From assembly GCA_029207755.1 (NCBI GenBank), contig JARCOQ010000010.1:186001-250000 (forward strand): 64,000 nucleotides of DNA, read 5' to 3'. Source of the DNA: Chamaea fasciata. Taxonomy: Eukaryota; Chordata; Aves; Passeriformes; Sylviidae. Below the pieces are notes generated by a model, which worked only from the letters and a program-made list of their open reading frames with translations, ran no database searches and had not been told where the DNA came from. The translations under genes and the position numbers were made by a program. Each line of letters begins with the position of its first letter. Within the stretch, counting starts at the first letter, position 1. Of the stretch, positions 40,301 to 50,369 are shown piece by piece.

Positions 40301-41507
40301 GGAAACATAAGAGCAGTCCACACAACCTCAAATCGTTCTCTTTAAGGAAAATGCTGGAACTGCAAGTTGTCACAAGGCAAATTTGCAAAACTTAAACATT
40401 TCCACAAATTTTCTCAGCTGTTCTGCAGTGTTGCTGCAGTGTCCTCTGCTCCCCAAAAAACAGGCTTTCCACCGTTTTTAGCTGCAGCTTAGCAGTGGTG
40501 GGAAAAACTGTGTTTTTGCAGACAGAGCCATCAGCTGGAAGATTTGAAATACTTTTCAAGACAAAGTTCCTCCTCTCTCATTCCCCAAAAGCAGTGTTAT
40601 AGAGAACCTACGTTATGGAAAACTCTCCACATACAAACCTCTGCACATTAACAGGGAAAGAAAACAAGATTAAGAGAACACTGCAAGGACTGTAAAGTAA
40701 GAGGAATTCCCCTACAAATTGTTTTGGTTCTAATACTACTTCTAGTATGAACAGTTTTTCACTTCTATGATAATATCTTGCTTCATCTCTGAGTTCCCCA
40801 AAGCATAACAATAACTTCAGAAAAACAAAACAAGCATTGGGTTTTGTTTTGGTTTTTTTTTTTATTTGTTTGTTTTAAAACACAGCAGAACACAGCAATA
40901 TTTTCCCAACTAAGCAAGACAAAGTCACATTGTTCATTGCCACTCTGCCTTTTCTAATTTCCTGGTGTAAGCAAAAGAGATTGCTCTAGCCTGAAAACAG
41001 GAGTTATCATCCAGCATCAAACTCAGCTTAAGGTATTAGCTCACATCTGTAATGATGATTCAAAGCTGCAGTGATCAATATCACATCACAAGTGTCTAAT
41101 CCAGAGGGCATTTAAGGATCCTGTTACCACCTATCTGAAGGATCACACCTGAGTTTCAGATGATATCAATGCAAAGGTAGAGAAAAGAGAAAATTCTCAC
41201 CCCATAGAAGCAGCATATAAAACTCTCTCTAGGAAGCTTCAAGCTTCTACTTTATGTGGAAACTATTTTACTTCAATTTGTCATTTCCATGTTAAGACAC
41301 AAGTTTGTCACATGGAGGAGAACCCCTTCATAACCATCCACCACTACTTGAGGTTTTTGTTTTTTTTTTTTTTAGATGAGTGTCTAAATATTACACATAC
41401 AAACAGCTGCAGGTAAACAGAACTTTGTCAACCCAGCTCAGCATGGAATGGAAAAGGAAAAGCAGACACAGGGAAGTCAAAAGTCAACTAACAAAACTCA
41501 AAGCACA
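34316..41507. other. noncoding stretch, A+C-rich on plus strand
   Basis: No exon could be supported on either strand. From about 35 kb onward the plus strand is enriched in A and C, the mirror image of the first 28 kb. This fits introns or a long 3' untranslated region of a gene transcribed from the minus strand. It contains a G run at 36236-36246, T-rich tracts at 40841-40876 and 41353-41373, and a near-exact 19-bp direct repeat (AGAATAATTCTAYGCTGTT) near 38247 and 38281. Confidence 0.5.
35167..35172 (-). terminator. candidate polyadenylation signal, minus strand
   Basis: On the minus strand this reads AATAAA, followed within 30 bases by a G/T-containing stretch. It lies where the strand composition switches, so it is a plausible 3' end for a minus-strand transcription unit. 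The hexamer alone is common in AT-rich DNA. Confidence 0.2.
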
Positions 41508-41698
41508 TGTTGGGGGTTAGGTTTGTTCCTTCTTTCTCTAAAGAATTTTTTCCCCACAAGTTACCAAGGAGACCAAGTGTTGGATACTTGAGAGTACTTA
41601 ACCGAAACAAAGAGGTGGACAAAGGTGGAAGGGGGAGATAACGAAGGTAAAAGACAAAGCTTGAGGCAGCTGCAGGCTTTTCTTTTTCTTTTTCCGGC
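41508..41698 (+). mobile_element. truncated LTR (5' part), same family as 61365-62104
   Basis: It begins with TGTTGGGGGTTAG and runs in the LTR's own 5'-to-3' direction on the plus strand. About 185 bases align with the 5' end of the solo LTR at 61365-62104 (there on the minus strand), with about seven substitutions and one roughly 6-bp indel, counted by eye. Similarity stops abruptly after TTTTTCCGGC at about 41698, and the remaining ~550 bp of the LTR are absent. The 70-residue minus-strand open frame here matches a plus-strand open frame at 61.9-62.1 kb only because both cross the repeat; neither is a gene. Confidence 0.85.
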
Positions 41699-42145
41699 AC
41701 TTATTCCAAGAGCAAAATGAAATCAGAGTTCGTTATTTCTAAATATACTTGTGATAGCTTTGATGGTTTTTTCCACCTCATTCCTTTCCTTACGGTCTAA
41801 AACATGAAGGCCTTAACCTTCTTTGTTGAGTAGAGAGCAAGCACAGTCAAGAGGGCAAAATTTTCCACAGCACATCACTGACAATCAGCAGAAACACACT
41901 GTGCATGTACAACATCAGAACTGTAGGCAATTTCAAACCTTACTCTGCATCCCGACATACAAGTGACACCTATACACAGGGCATGAAATGTAAAAATGGC
42001 AAGAACTTTGTACATAAAACGTAGAAGGCCTTTGCCAGGAGTGAAGAGCAAAACTTTGTACAATACAAGCCTCAAATGTAATGATATTTACATGCTAAAA
42101 CAATGACAGCCACAAATGACATAACCTTGCTTTTCTGTATTACAG

Positions 42146-42247
42146 AAACAAGGCTCACTATTCCAAGTGGAACGTGAGGGTGGTCTGGCTGAAAAATCCA
42201 TCACCTCACTGACCTCCACGGTTGATTTAACTGATTTGGAAGGCTAG
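42146..42247 (+). CDS. candidate terminal exon (doubtful)
   Basis: A pyrimidine-rich acceptor (CTTGCTTTTCTGTATTACAG, ending 42145) is followed by 33 open codons and TAG. The peptide is acidic and Ser/Thr-rich (it includes EKSITSLTSTVDLTDLEG). It looks protein-like, but the surrounding composition suggests minus-strand transcription and no upstream plus-strand exon was found. It also lies at the edge of the degenerate satellite. A chance open segment is equally likely. Confidence 0.15.
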   Translation, partial: KQGSLFQVEREGGLAEKSITSLTSTVDLTDLEG

Positions 42248-42289
42248 ATGAGTGTCCCATACAACACCAAGTCTGAGGGCATCCATCCT

Positions 42290-42969
42290 AAAGCCATTTG
42301 CTCGCAGAGAACAACCCCCCTGAGCAGACAAAACCATTCATGTGGCAACAGTACATGGTACCTGCACTCCCCAAATACAGCAGCCAACGAGGCCCAGGTG
42401 GATATGGAAGAGAACATGAGTAGTCCAGCTTCCAGGACTGCAGGACACATGGAAGTGAGACCACCCCCAAACAAGCTCAAAATCAATTTCTAAGAGAAAA
42501 ACAGGTAGTCTATCTTCCAGGATTGCAGACACATGAAAGGGAGAGCCCCTAAACAAGCTCAAGATCCAGTTTTTGGAGAAAAAAAGGGTACTCAAACCAC
42601 CATGACTGCAGACATACATTAGTGAGACCACCCCAAACCAATTCAAGTTTTATCTGCAGGAGAACATCAGGTGGTCAAGCTTCCAGGAGCGGAGACACAT
42701 GAAAGTGAGATGCCAACAAACGAGCTCAGGGTCCAAATGTAGGAGAAAAGAGGGTAGTCAAGCTACCTAGACAGCAGATATATCAAAGAGGCACCACCCC
42801 CCAACAAGCTCAAAGTTTAATTCTAGGAGAAAAAAGGGTAGTTCAACATTCTAGAACTGCAGACACATGAAAGTGAGACCACCACGAAACAACCTCAAGG
42901 TCCAAATGAGGCAGAAAAAAGATTAGTCAAGCTTCCAGGACTGCAGACACATCAAAGTGAGACCACACC
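42290..42969 (+). repeat. 84-bp tandem satellite, block 1 (forward units)
   Basis: About seven clear units carry the core TTCCAGGACTGCAGACACAT, starting near 42431, 42512, 42598, 42681, 42764, 42849 and 42930 (spacing 81-86 bp). A more diverged unit or two extends back to roughly 42290. Each unit also contains AAACAAGCTCAAGGTCCA and an AGGAGAAAAAAGGGTAGTCA stretch. Units differ by many substitutions, so this block has not been homogenised recently. Because the period is 28 codons, the minus strand stays open across units. The left edge is uncertain by about 100 bp. Confidence 0.9.
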
Positions 42970-43760
42970 TGTTATGAGTTGGCCAGGAGACAAATCTCCC
43001 TTTAAATGCCTGTATTAGGACAGCTTTGGGCGGGGAACCCAAGGGGTCACACACACCGCCACTGCTCCCTGGAGCGATGAGGACGAGGAGGTGAAACAGC
43101 TTTGCCAGGTGCCCGACAGAGCTGGGGCTTCCGTCCCCACGAGAGCCGCAGGAAAGCACAGGCTCGTTGACAAGCCGAGGGCACTCACGCAGAGAGGGCA
43201 CTATCTGACTTATGGCGACAAGACACGGAGCCCCAGCAAGCAGCCCCATGTTCTCCCTGCTCACTGGGGTAGTTTGGAGTCCTGTCTGGCTAATGGCTCA
43301 CCGGCCCTAGGGGTTTTTAGGTGTCCACTCCACCTCCTGTGGGCACTGCAGTCCCAGGGAGTTCTCTGGTTTGTGTGTCGCCGTCAGGGCTGTAAGGGGA
43401 GCAGCGGAAGCAAGGCCCGATGGGAAGAATACAGTTTCAAAATGGATGCTGGCATGAAATGGGGGGTGAGGGAGAGTGGTAAAGGTATACAAATGAACTT
43501 ATACACATGCAAACTTGGAACAATAATGGGTACAAATGAATAAGTCTTTAAATAAGTCTTTAACCTAGTAAACGTGGAACAGTAACTTATGCCCCTACGG
43601 AACTGGGCATGAGCAGCTATGAGCATTAACAAGGGTACAGGTGTGACGTAGCATTAACAATTGATACAAACATTTACAACATGGAACACAGTGATTACTT
43701 AAGTAGACACTTTATAAGAATCTTCTGTTTCGAGATTTTATTCCCCATAAAACCCTAACA
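42970..43760. mobile_element. LTR-like insertion inside the satellite (791 bp)
   Basis: The satellite breaks in mid-unit at 42969 and resumes in the corresponding part of a unit at 43761. The inserted 791 bp start TGTTATGAGTTGG and end AAAACCCTAACA, so the termini are the inverted repeat TGTTA...TAACA expected of a retroviral LTR. One half (43,000-43,440) is GC-rich and the other AT-rich, as in U5/R against U3, which would favour minus-strand orientation. No coding region is present, so it would be a solo LTR. No target-site duplication is visible, and a few bases of the satellite unit seem to be missing at the junction. The 150-residue plus-strand open frame (43091-43543) shows no retroviral or other domain. 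Confidence 0.6.
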
Positions 43761-44068
43761 AGTTCAAGGTCCATTTATAATAAAAAAAAGGGTAGTCAAC
43801 CTTCCAGGACTGTAGACACATGGAAGTGAGACCCCCAAAAACAAACACAAGGTCCTTTTGTAGGATAAAAAAGGGCAGTCGACCTTCCAGGACTGCAGAC
43901 ACATGGAGGCGAGACCACCCCCAAACAGGCTGAAGATCCATTTGTAGGAGAAAAATGGGTAGTCAAGGTTCCAGGACTGCAGACACATTGAAGTGAGATC
44001 CCCAAAAAGAAGCTCAAGGTCCATTTGTAGGAGAAAAACGGGTAGCAAAATTTCCAGGGTGTTCTCAT
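43761..44068 (+). repeat. 84-bp tandem satellite, block 2 (forward units)
   Basis: Forward units have their cores near 43802, 43886 and 43970, spaced exactly 84 bp, plus a partial unit at about 44056. They are closer to one another than the units of block 1. The block ends where TTTCCAGGG runs into inverted sequence at about 44068. Confidence 0.92.
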
Positions 44069-44546
44069 TTTGATGTGGCTGCAGTCCAGGAGGTTTGACT
44101 ACCCTTTTTTTCTCCAAGAATTGGACCTTGAGCTTGTTTGGGGTGGTCTCACTTCCATGTGTCTGCAGTCCTAAAACCTGACTACTTGGTGTTTCCCTAC
44201 AATAAGCTTTGTTTTGGGGGGGTCTCACTTCCATGTGTCTGCAGTCCTAGAAGCTTGACTACCCTTTTTTCTCCAAAAATTGGACCTTGAGCTTGTTTGG
44301 GGTTGGTCTCACTTCCATGTGTCTGCAGTCCTGGAAGGTTGACTACCCGTTTTTCTCCTACAAATGGACCTTGAGCGTCTTTTTGGGGGTCTCACTTTGA
44401 TGTGTCTGCAGCCCTGGAAGCCTGACTACCCTTTTTTCTCATACAAATGGACCTTCAGCTTTTTTTGGGGGGGTGTCACTTTTCTCTGTCTGCAGTCCTG
44501 GAAGCTTGACTACCATTTTTTCATTTGTAAATTGACCATAAGCTTG
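44069..44546 (-). repeat. 84-bp tandem satellite, inverted block
   Basis: Here the plus strand carries the reverse complement of the unit (GTGTCTGCAGTCCTGGAAGC). Cores lie near 44083, 44160, 44239, 44321, 44404 and 44490. Six units run head-to-head with block 2 and tail-to-tail with block 3, so the block and its neighbours could fold into long hairpins. In this block the plus strand, not the minus, is open across units, as expected if the whole block flipped. Confidence 0.92.
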
Positions 44547-44818
44547 TTGACAGCAGACACATGAAAGTGCCACCCCTCTAAGAAGCTGAAGGTGCAATTT
44601 TTAGAGAAAAGAGGGTGGTCAAGCTTCCAGGACTGCAGACAAATGGAAGTGAGACCCCCAAAAAGAAGCTCAAGATCCATTTGTAGGAGATAAAAGGGTA
44701 GTCAAGCTTCCAGGACTGCAGACACATGGAAGTGAGACCACTCCCAAACAAGCTCAAGGTGTATTCATAGGAGAAAAAAGGGTACTCAAGCTTCCAGGAC
44801 TGCAGATACATCCAAGTG
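44547..44818 (+). repeat. 84-bp tandem satellite, block 3 (forward units)
   Basis: Three to four forward units have cores near 44550 (partial), 44622, 44709 and 44793. The last ends at TACATCCAAGTGGG, beyond which no unit sequence is seen. Confidence 0.9.
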
Positions 44819-44837
44819 GGTTGCTGCATGGGGCAGT

Positions 44838-44930
44838 GTTTTTTTGTTTGTTTTTCTTTTTTTTTCCTCCTCTGTTTTTTTCTTTTTTCCTTTTTTTTTT
44901 TTTTCCCTTTTTTTTTTTCTTTTTTTTCCC
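44838..44930. repeat. polypyrimidine tract
   Basis: Ninety-three bases consist almost entirely of T and C on the plus strand (a few G), mostly long T runs separated by CC or CCC. It separates the satellite from the CR1 fragment. Polypurine/polypyrimidine mirror tracts of this length can adopt triplex structure and often cause assembly gaps. Confidence 0.93.
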
Positions 44931-44967
44931 AACAACCTCCTGGCGTGCCACAGGAAGAGGGCAGAAT

Positions 44968-45066
44968 TGTTGGACAGTGCCCAGTCAAAAAGGGACCTGG
45001 GGGTGCTTGTTACAGCAGCTGAACATGATCCAGCATTGTGCCCTCGTGGCTACGAAGGCCAACAGA
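44968..45066 (+). mobile_element. CR1 LINE fragment (ORF2 end region), plus orientation
   Basis: The plus strand contains the CR1 blocks GGGACCTGGGGGTGCTTG, then AGCTGAACATGATCCAGCA and TGTGCCCTCGTGGCTACGAA, in the order known from the end of the CR1 reverse-transcriptase frame. The surviving frame gives DLGVLV followed by a diverged stretch, and there are indels. Only about 100 bp remain, and the rest of CR1 is absent on both sides. The call rests on remembered CR1 sequence. Confidence 0.75.
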
Positions 45067-45515
45067 CTTTTGCAAATATTAAGAATATGCTAAATTTTAT
45101 TCAGAAAACATTTCCTTCCAAGTCAATATAAATTAAAATATAACAGTGTTAAGCAACTTTTGAAAAGCTGTAACTAAAGCTCCCAAGGTTTTATTACTTT
45201 TTATTACTGAGCTTTTAACAGAGCTGTTCCAACATTCCATAAGTTTTTGCCCGAGATTTTATCTTGCTCTCATTCACATGGAATGAAATTCAGGAGGATC
45301 AGAAGTTGTTCCACGAGTCACAGAAAGGCCACTATTCCCAAAGGAGTGCAGAGTTTCTAGGTTGCTTCTCATGTACCCCCAGGAAATATGCAAGAGTCTG
45401 GTTTAATAAGCCAGAGCATGAACTAGAAGCATGACATGTAAGATTTGATCTCTTCCCCTTTCCCTCCTCCTACATTTTACAGTCTGGGACTGGGAGAGTG
45501 GCAGGGTTGCCCTCT

Positions 45516-45678
45516 TTAAAGTTTCACTGAAATGAAGTATACAAAACAAGCTCCCATCTTTATGAAATCATATTTCCCCACTCCAGATAAATCCTGTTTC
45601 ACCAGAAAACCTCTGGCCAGCTCCTTTTGTACATCCATTCTATGGGATATCTGCTTTCTGGTCCAGAAGCACTCTGGA
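45516..45678 (-). CDS. candidate exon on minus strand (unidentified)
   Basis: A very strong minus-strand acceptor (CTCTTACCTGTTTTACCTCAACAG, just above 45678) is followed by a segment open to a stop at 45516 when read one base in. It includes RMDVQKELARGFLVKQDLSG. A second frame is also open for about 26 codons, so the reading frame is undecided. It does not join cleanly in phase to the 46965-47141 segment in the longest frame. No homologue is recognised. Confidence 0.22.
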
Positions 45679-46072
45679 CTGTTGAGGTAAAACAGGTAAG
45701 AGAAGAGATCACAAAGACTTAGTAAAGGAAGACCTTCCCAACCCATTTGAAGAGTTAGACATAACTAACAGCATCTCCCACGTGAGCATCAATTAAGAAG
45801 TGACAAAGGGACAACACCTGAAAAAAAGCCTTCAGCAGACTGCCTGTCAGCCCCATCAGCCTCACTAACACCATTTCCATAAGGAGGACAATTTGTGTTC
45901 AAGGTTGCTTCCTGAACTCACTTCTCCAAACTGTCTGACCTGCAAAGGTGATGGCTTTGTTGTCACTGACCGCACCAACTGTCCTGATGGATCACTAAGC
46001 TCTCCAGCAGCTTCTCAGTATTTTTTAATAGGCACATAAATGGGAAAGCAAATTAGTTACAATAAAAAATTT

Positions 46073-46126
46073 AAAACAAACAAACAAAAAACCCCACAAA
46101 CAAACAAAAAAACCCACAAACAAACC
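46073..46126. repeat. (CAAA)n simple repeat
   Basis: Interrupted CAAA units with ACCCCAC and ACCCAC inserts, on the plus strand. Confidence 0.85.
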
Positions 46127-46964
46127 ATGGAGAGTCTCTGAACTTCAAAAAAAAGAAGGCAAATTGTTGTTAAAAAACCATAGCAAGCACCCAGTGCCAA
46201 CCAAACTAATGCTTAGGAAAGCTTACAGAGTCTAAAACACAGTATTTTTCTGGCTTCCTAATTTAGTGATACAGAGTCAAAGTTTCTATTTGACATATCC
46301 CACATAATTGCACTCAATTGTAGCACTGCCATTTAACAGAAGCCAAGGATCCAGAAATGGAAAGAATTTCCCAATGTGGTATATTCAAGAATCTCTCCTT
46401 AATATTTAATCAGCTCCATGGCCTATGTTCTCATCACTTATGCCATGTGTTATATAATGCACTTAGGCTTAGAAAGTATTATCAGGATAGCTCTAAAAGC
46501 AGTATTTCTGAAAAGAAAGGGAAGAAGATTAAGACAAAAAGAACGTCTCTTCCAGGTGTTCCCAAACAGGGCCCAGCTCTTCTGACAGACACTTCAGTTG
46601 GCTGCCTTTACCTTGGTTTGGTTTTTAAGCAAAGATACTCATTCCAAGCTCTTCACTTCCCTCTAGCTCCAAATAATTTTTTCATTAGTGAACGGGACAT
46701 TATTTTTTATGCAAATCAAAGGCCCAAAGGAGTTTATTTTATCACCAATACTTCTATCTGTACAACAGGTATTAGGAGAGCAGTACATCCACCCTAAACC
46801 TATCATCAAGGTATCCTGCTGTGCTGCTGATCAATGATACTCTCTCCAGTTCTGCCTCTCAAACAACACAGGGAAGAGTATTCCCAACAAGCTGAACTTT
46901 TTCAGGAGTAAAGTTGTCCTATTCCTTCCAATAACGAACTCTGGATCCCTGGTGAGTAACTCAC

Positions 46965-47141
46965 ATTTAACCGGCAGCATTCTGGGCTGCTCCTATTAAC
47001 TGCAACAGCCTGAACAGCTTGAACCTCAACAAAATGTGCAGTAAACAACTGAGCTAATTTAACCTCATTGATCCTCAAACCAATAGAATAATTTGATGTC
47101 CACACAGCAGCTTGTGTGCCGCCTCCAACATAAACACGGCC
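46965..47141 (-). CDS. candidate internal exon on minus strand (unidentified)
   Basis: On the minus strand an acceptor (GTGTGGATTTCCTGCAG) opens a 177-nt segment that closes at the strong donor GTGAGT. The phase-0 frame is open for all 59 codons and includes GRVYVGGGTQAAVW and INEVKLAQLFTAHFVEVQ. The same frame stays open upstream and downstream (46902-47255, 117 residues from an ATG), which is long for this AT-rich DNA. Local GC content is higher than in the flanks. No family is recognised. Confidence 0.3.
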
Positions 47142-50132
47142 CTGCAGGAAATCCACACCAACAATGTGCTGCAGCCCTGCTGCCAGAGCTACCGGGGCTG
47201 GGAGAATCACTGCACAGTCTCTGAGCCCCCTCGCCAGCTGCACGGCATGAGTCACACACTTTGTTTGTTCTTGTTAACAGTCAGGGGTTGTTTCCAACCT
47301 GGATGTATCCTGACATCTCCCCAGTGCTGCAGTTTTATGGAGGATGCTCCATTTTATCTGTAAACTGTTTACATCCAGTTTCGACATGAACACAAAAAGC
47401 ATTGCTAGGAGAGGCAAACACAGAAAACCAGGCAGCACTGGCACTTCTCAGGCAGGTACTTAGCTGAATTTAAGCTCCCTAATAATCATTAATTACAGCA
47501 GCATTTCAAAAATTTAGTTTTTGAAATATTTGAGCACTACTTAATCACAAAGGATGTAAGGTCTCCCTGAATATTTATGAACATCTACTTTCAGGGAGGC
47601 ATTTTAAGAAATGTTCTTTATATATAAACTATTTGTTATTTAAATTACTGCTGAAAGCCAGGTCCTTCATTTTGTTCAATACAACACATTTAAAACAATA
47701 ACATGAGATTTTGATAGCAAAATCACCTAGCCCACAAAACACTGTTCTATGTTGACTAGGGTGGCAAAACAAGGGTAGTTTCTAAACACAGAAAAAAAAA
47801 ATTTAAAAAAGGATTTTTTCTATGTTAATGCAGGTCTTGGTACCACATCCAAGAACTTAACTTGCAAAGGAACTTGGTCTTGCTAGAGTTTTAAGTACGG
47901 TGGTTTTTTATCAGTCCGGGCCTCACTCATGCTTTATGCCACTTATAAAATGGAACAGGGCATTTTAGGAAAGAAGTACCTCCCTTCAACTCCTAAAAGC
48001 TGTGACTGAAGCCTGTTAAGTTTCAGTGGCATTTCAGATATACCAGGGCGTCTTCAGCTTTACCTTGTTTATAGGACAAAGTACAGAAACCCACTGGCAG
48101 TTAGAGGAGCCACATAATCAGTGTTCAGCATTTCTACCAACCAAATTATCCCTGATAAATAGATACGACCTAGCATGAGAATTCACTTTTCCTTCAGCAT
48201 ATTAAAAGTTTTTTATTTTAGGGATAAATATATATTTCTTTCACAACTACACTGCAAGACAGACATGAGTCCAACAACAAAACAGCATAAAAGAAATACA
48301 TCCCCCTAATATAGCACATCCACTGTTTTTTCTTCATCAGCCATACAATATTTATGGAAATAGGAGAGATTTCTCTTTCCTTCTAACACAGCAGGTTAAG
48401 TGTCTTGAGAGATATCAGATGTCACTATTATCTGCAAGCACACAAGAAAACAAAGTCATGCCAAAAAAGGGATAATAAAATTGAAGTCTAAATGGAAGTT
48501 GAGAGAAAAAAAAAAAAGCCCTGCTCCAACAGGTTAATCTCTAGCTAATTCCTCTTGTGACAAGTAGCTTTAAATAGTCATTTCACTCAAATTCTCCTAC
48601 AACAAGTTTTCCTTGGAAATGAAACAATTTCTAGAACAAGCATAACTATCTTTGACCACACAAAACAGCATTACATTTTGAACTACTATAGCAAAAAGTC
48701 AACTTTTTAAAAAAGATTTACTAAGAAGACAATTTGAAAAGTAACTTTACTCAGAAGTGATAGAATCAGCTGTAAATACTGGATGGGAAATTCCTGAAGA
48801 GACAAGTTTTCCCTTGGAGAGAAATGAAATACAGCAATTTACATGTCCCAACAACAATACTGCCTTTCTTTCCAAGTTCATCCTGAAAACTCAGAGTATA
48901 AATCAATGGCACAGATTTGGCTCTTACACACACCCAACTCCCAGGACATTTTGTCATGCTCATCGTGCTGCATTCACTGGTTTTCCCAAATATTAATTGC
49001 CTTCACTTCTGTCTTCGATATCTACTCGTGACTTGGGGGATTTTGCTTCAAGTTTTAATGCTTGGGATTTTTTTACATAGGACTATACACCTTAATGATT
49101 GTATCCAGGAAAGACTGGGTTTGATGCCATTTTTACAGTAGAACCCAAATTTTCAGTACTTTGTACCTACTTGTCCATTAACTGTTCATATAACAAAGGA
49201 CAATAAAAGCCATAAACCTCTTACTTTAGTAGCCTTCTGGAGAAGTAATTCAATAACTTCTTGCAAAATAAAACAGCAGCTTATAAAAATTTAAAAGAGA
49301 ATGTCTTCACCACAGTAATCATTACAGCAGAGCAGATGCAACAACTATGCATTTGTTTAGTCCATCTAGACGTGGAAAAGGATTAAAACATGTAGACAGT
49401 AGCACAAGTCACCATCACTTATTATTTAAGCCATAAACCTAAGCCTACTTCTGTGGGAAAATTAATTACAGACATGGGGGAAATCAGATCAGTCACTATC
49501 AGGCAAAGTGAGCAGAAAATACAGCTATGTTGTCCACTCCTGATTGAGTCGCAGGATCAAACAGCACCAAGTGCAAGTGAACTGAGGGGGAATTATTATT
49601 ATGCCTTTTCATCACTGGAATCACGCTGCCCCAGACAACCCCAACTTCTGTGTCTGGGCTAATTACAGCCTGTTAAACGTCACAAGGAGACTGCAGCACA
49701 GCAACACCTCAGAGGAGGGAGAAAGACAGTTTAAGGAGGGAACAAGCCAACGAGAAACTTCTGTCCTACAGCTGTAGGAGAAGGAAACAGCCAAGCTAAC
49801 AGGACACCTGCAAAACAAACAAGGGTCCACACCAGGCTGTGTGCACACACCCGCATGCACAGCCACACCAGCACTGCCTGCTGGAAACACCTTCCCCCGT
49901 GATAAAATATCAATGCCAAAGGTCAAAGGCTTTGAGAAAAAAAAATATAAATTCAGTGATAAGGCAACTTTTCTAAATCCATTTCACAAATACTTGTTAT
50001 TTCAAGCCTAAAATTACAAGTGGTAGGATAATACAGCAGACTCGGAGATACAGATTAATGCAATTTGCAGCTACTTAAGAAAAGGGCTTATCTATACATG
50101 TGTATTTTTACCAAACCCAAGAACTGCAGGTG

Positions 50133-50369
50133 TCAATAAGCTACACTAAAAACTGCTCCCGCTTCAGTTAAATCACAGCCATGTCCTACAACTCCTGCAG
50201 TCTGTTCTACCTCTAGGTCCACTAATGATTGATTTCCAAATTGTGTCACAACTTCAGGATGACACAGCATCCAAGTATTACCAATAAATAAATAACAAAA
50301 GCTCTTTTTTTGAAGATGAGACACTAATTTACCAGCACATAATTGTAACTGAGCTGTTACATACTCCAG
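50133..50369 (-). CDS. candidate exon 8, terminal, with stop
   Basis: The acceptor is AGGAGTGTTTTAG just above 50369. Seventy-eight codons are open from the first base to TGA. The peptide includes KLVSHLQKKSFCYLFIGNTW and a hydrophobic, Gly/Val-rich tail. It begins on a codon boundary, matching the end of the previous segment. Confidence 0.4.
   Translation of the reverse strand: MEYVTAQLQLCAGKLVSHLQKKSFCYLFIGNTWMLCHPEVVTQFGNQSLVDLEVEQTAGVVGHGCDLTEAGAVFSVAY

Larger units (their letters stand above)
45067..50132. other. intron-like DNA with scattered minus-strand candidate exons
   Basis: The plus strand remains A+C-rich. Candidate minus-strand segments at 45516-45678 and 46965-47141 are listed separately. 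A further 40-nt segment at 48843-48882 has a strong minus-strand acceptor (GAGTTTTCAG) and reads DELGKKGSIVVGT. The 146-residue plus-strand open frame at 46357-46797 has no recognised domain and runs against the local composition. A CAAA repeat lies at 46073-46126. Confidence 0.5.

Noticed and set aside
41488..41700. 70-residue frame sharing a ~50-residue stretch with a frame at 61.9-62.2 kb
   Set aside because: The shared peptide is the translated LTR 5' end on its antisense strand, not a duplicated gene.
43091..43543. 150-residue plus-strand open frame
   Set aside because: It lies in the GC-rich half of the LTR-like insert; no retroviral or cellular domain is visible.
42970..43760. Target-site duplication for the LTR-like insert
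   Set aside because: I compared the flanks in both directions and found no 4-6 bp match at the TGTTA/TAACA ends.
44754..45131. Lys-rich minus-strand and Phe-rich plus-strand frames
   Set aside because: They are translations of the polypyrimidine tract and of the CR1 relic.
46357..46797. 146-residue plus-strand open frame
   Set aside because: No recognised domain, low-complexity Lys stretch, and it opposes the strand composition. A single frame of this length is possible by chance in 64 kb.
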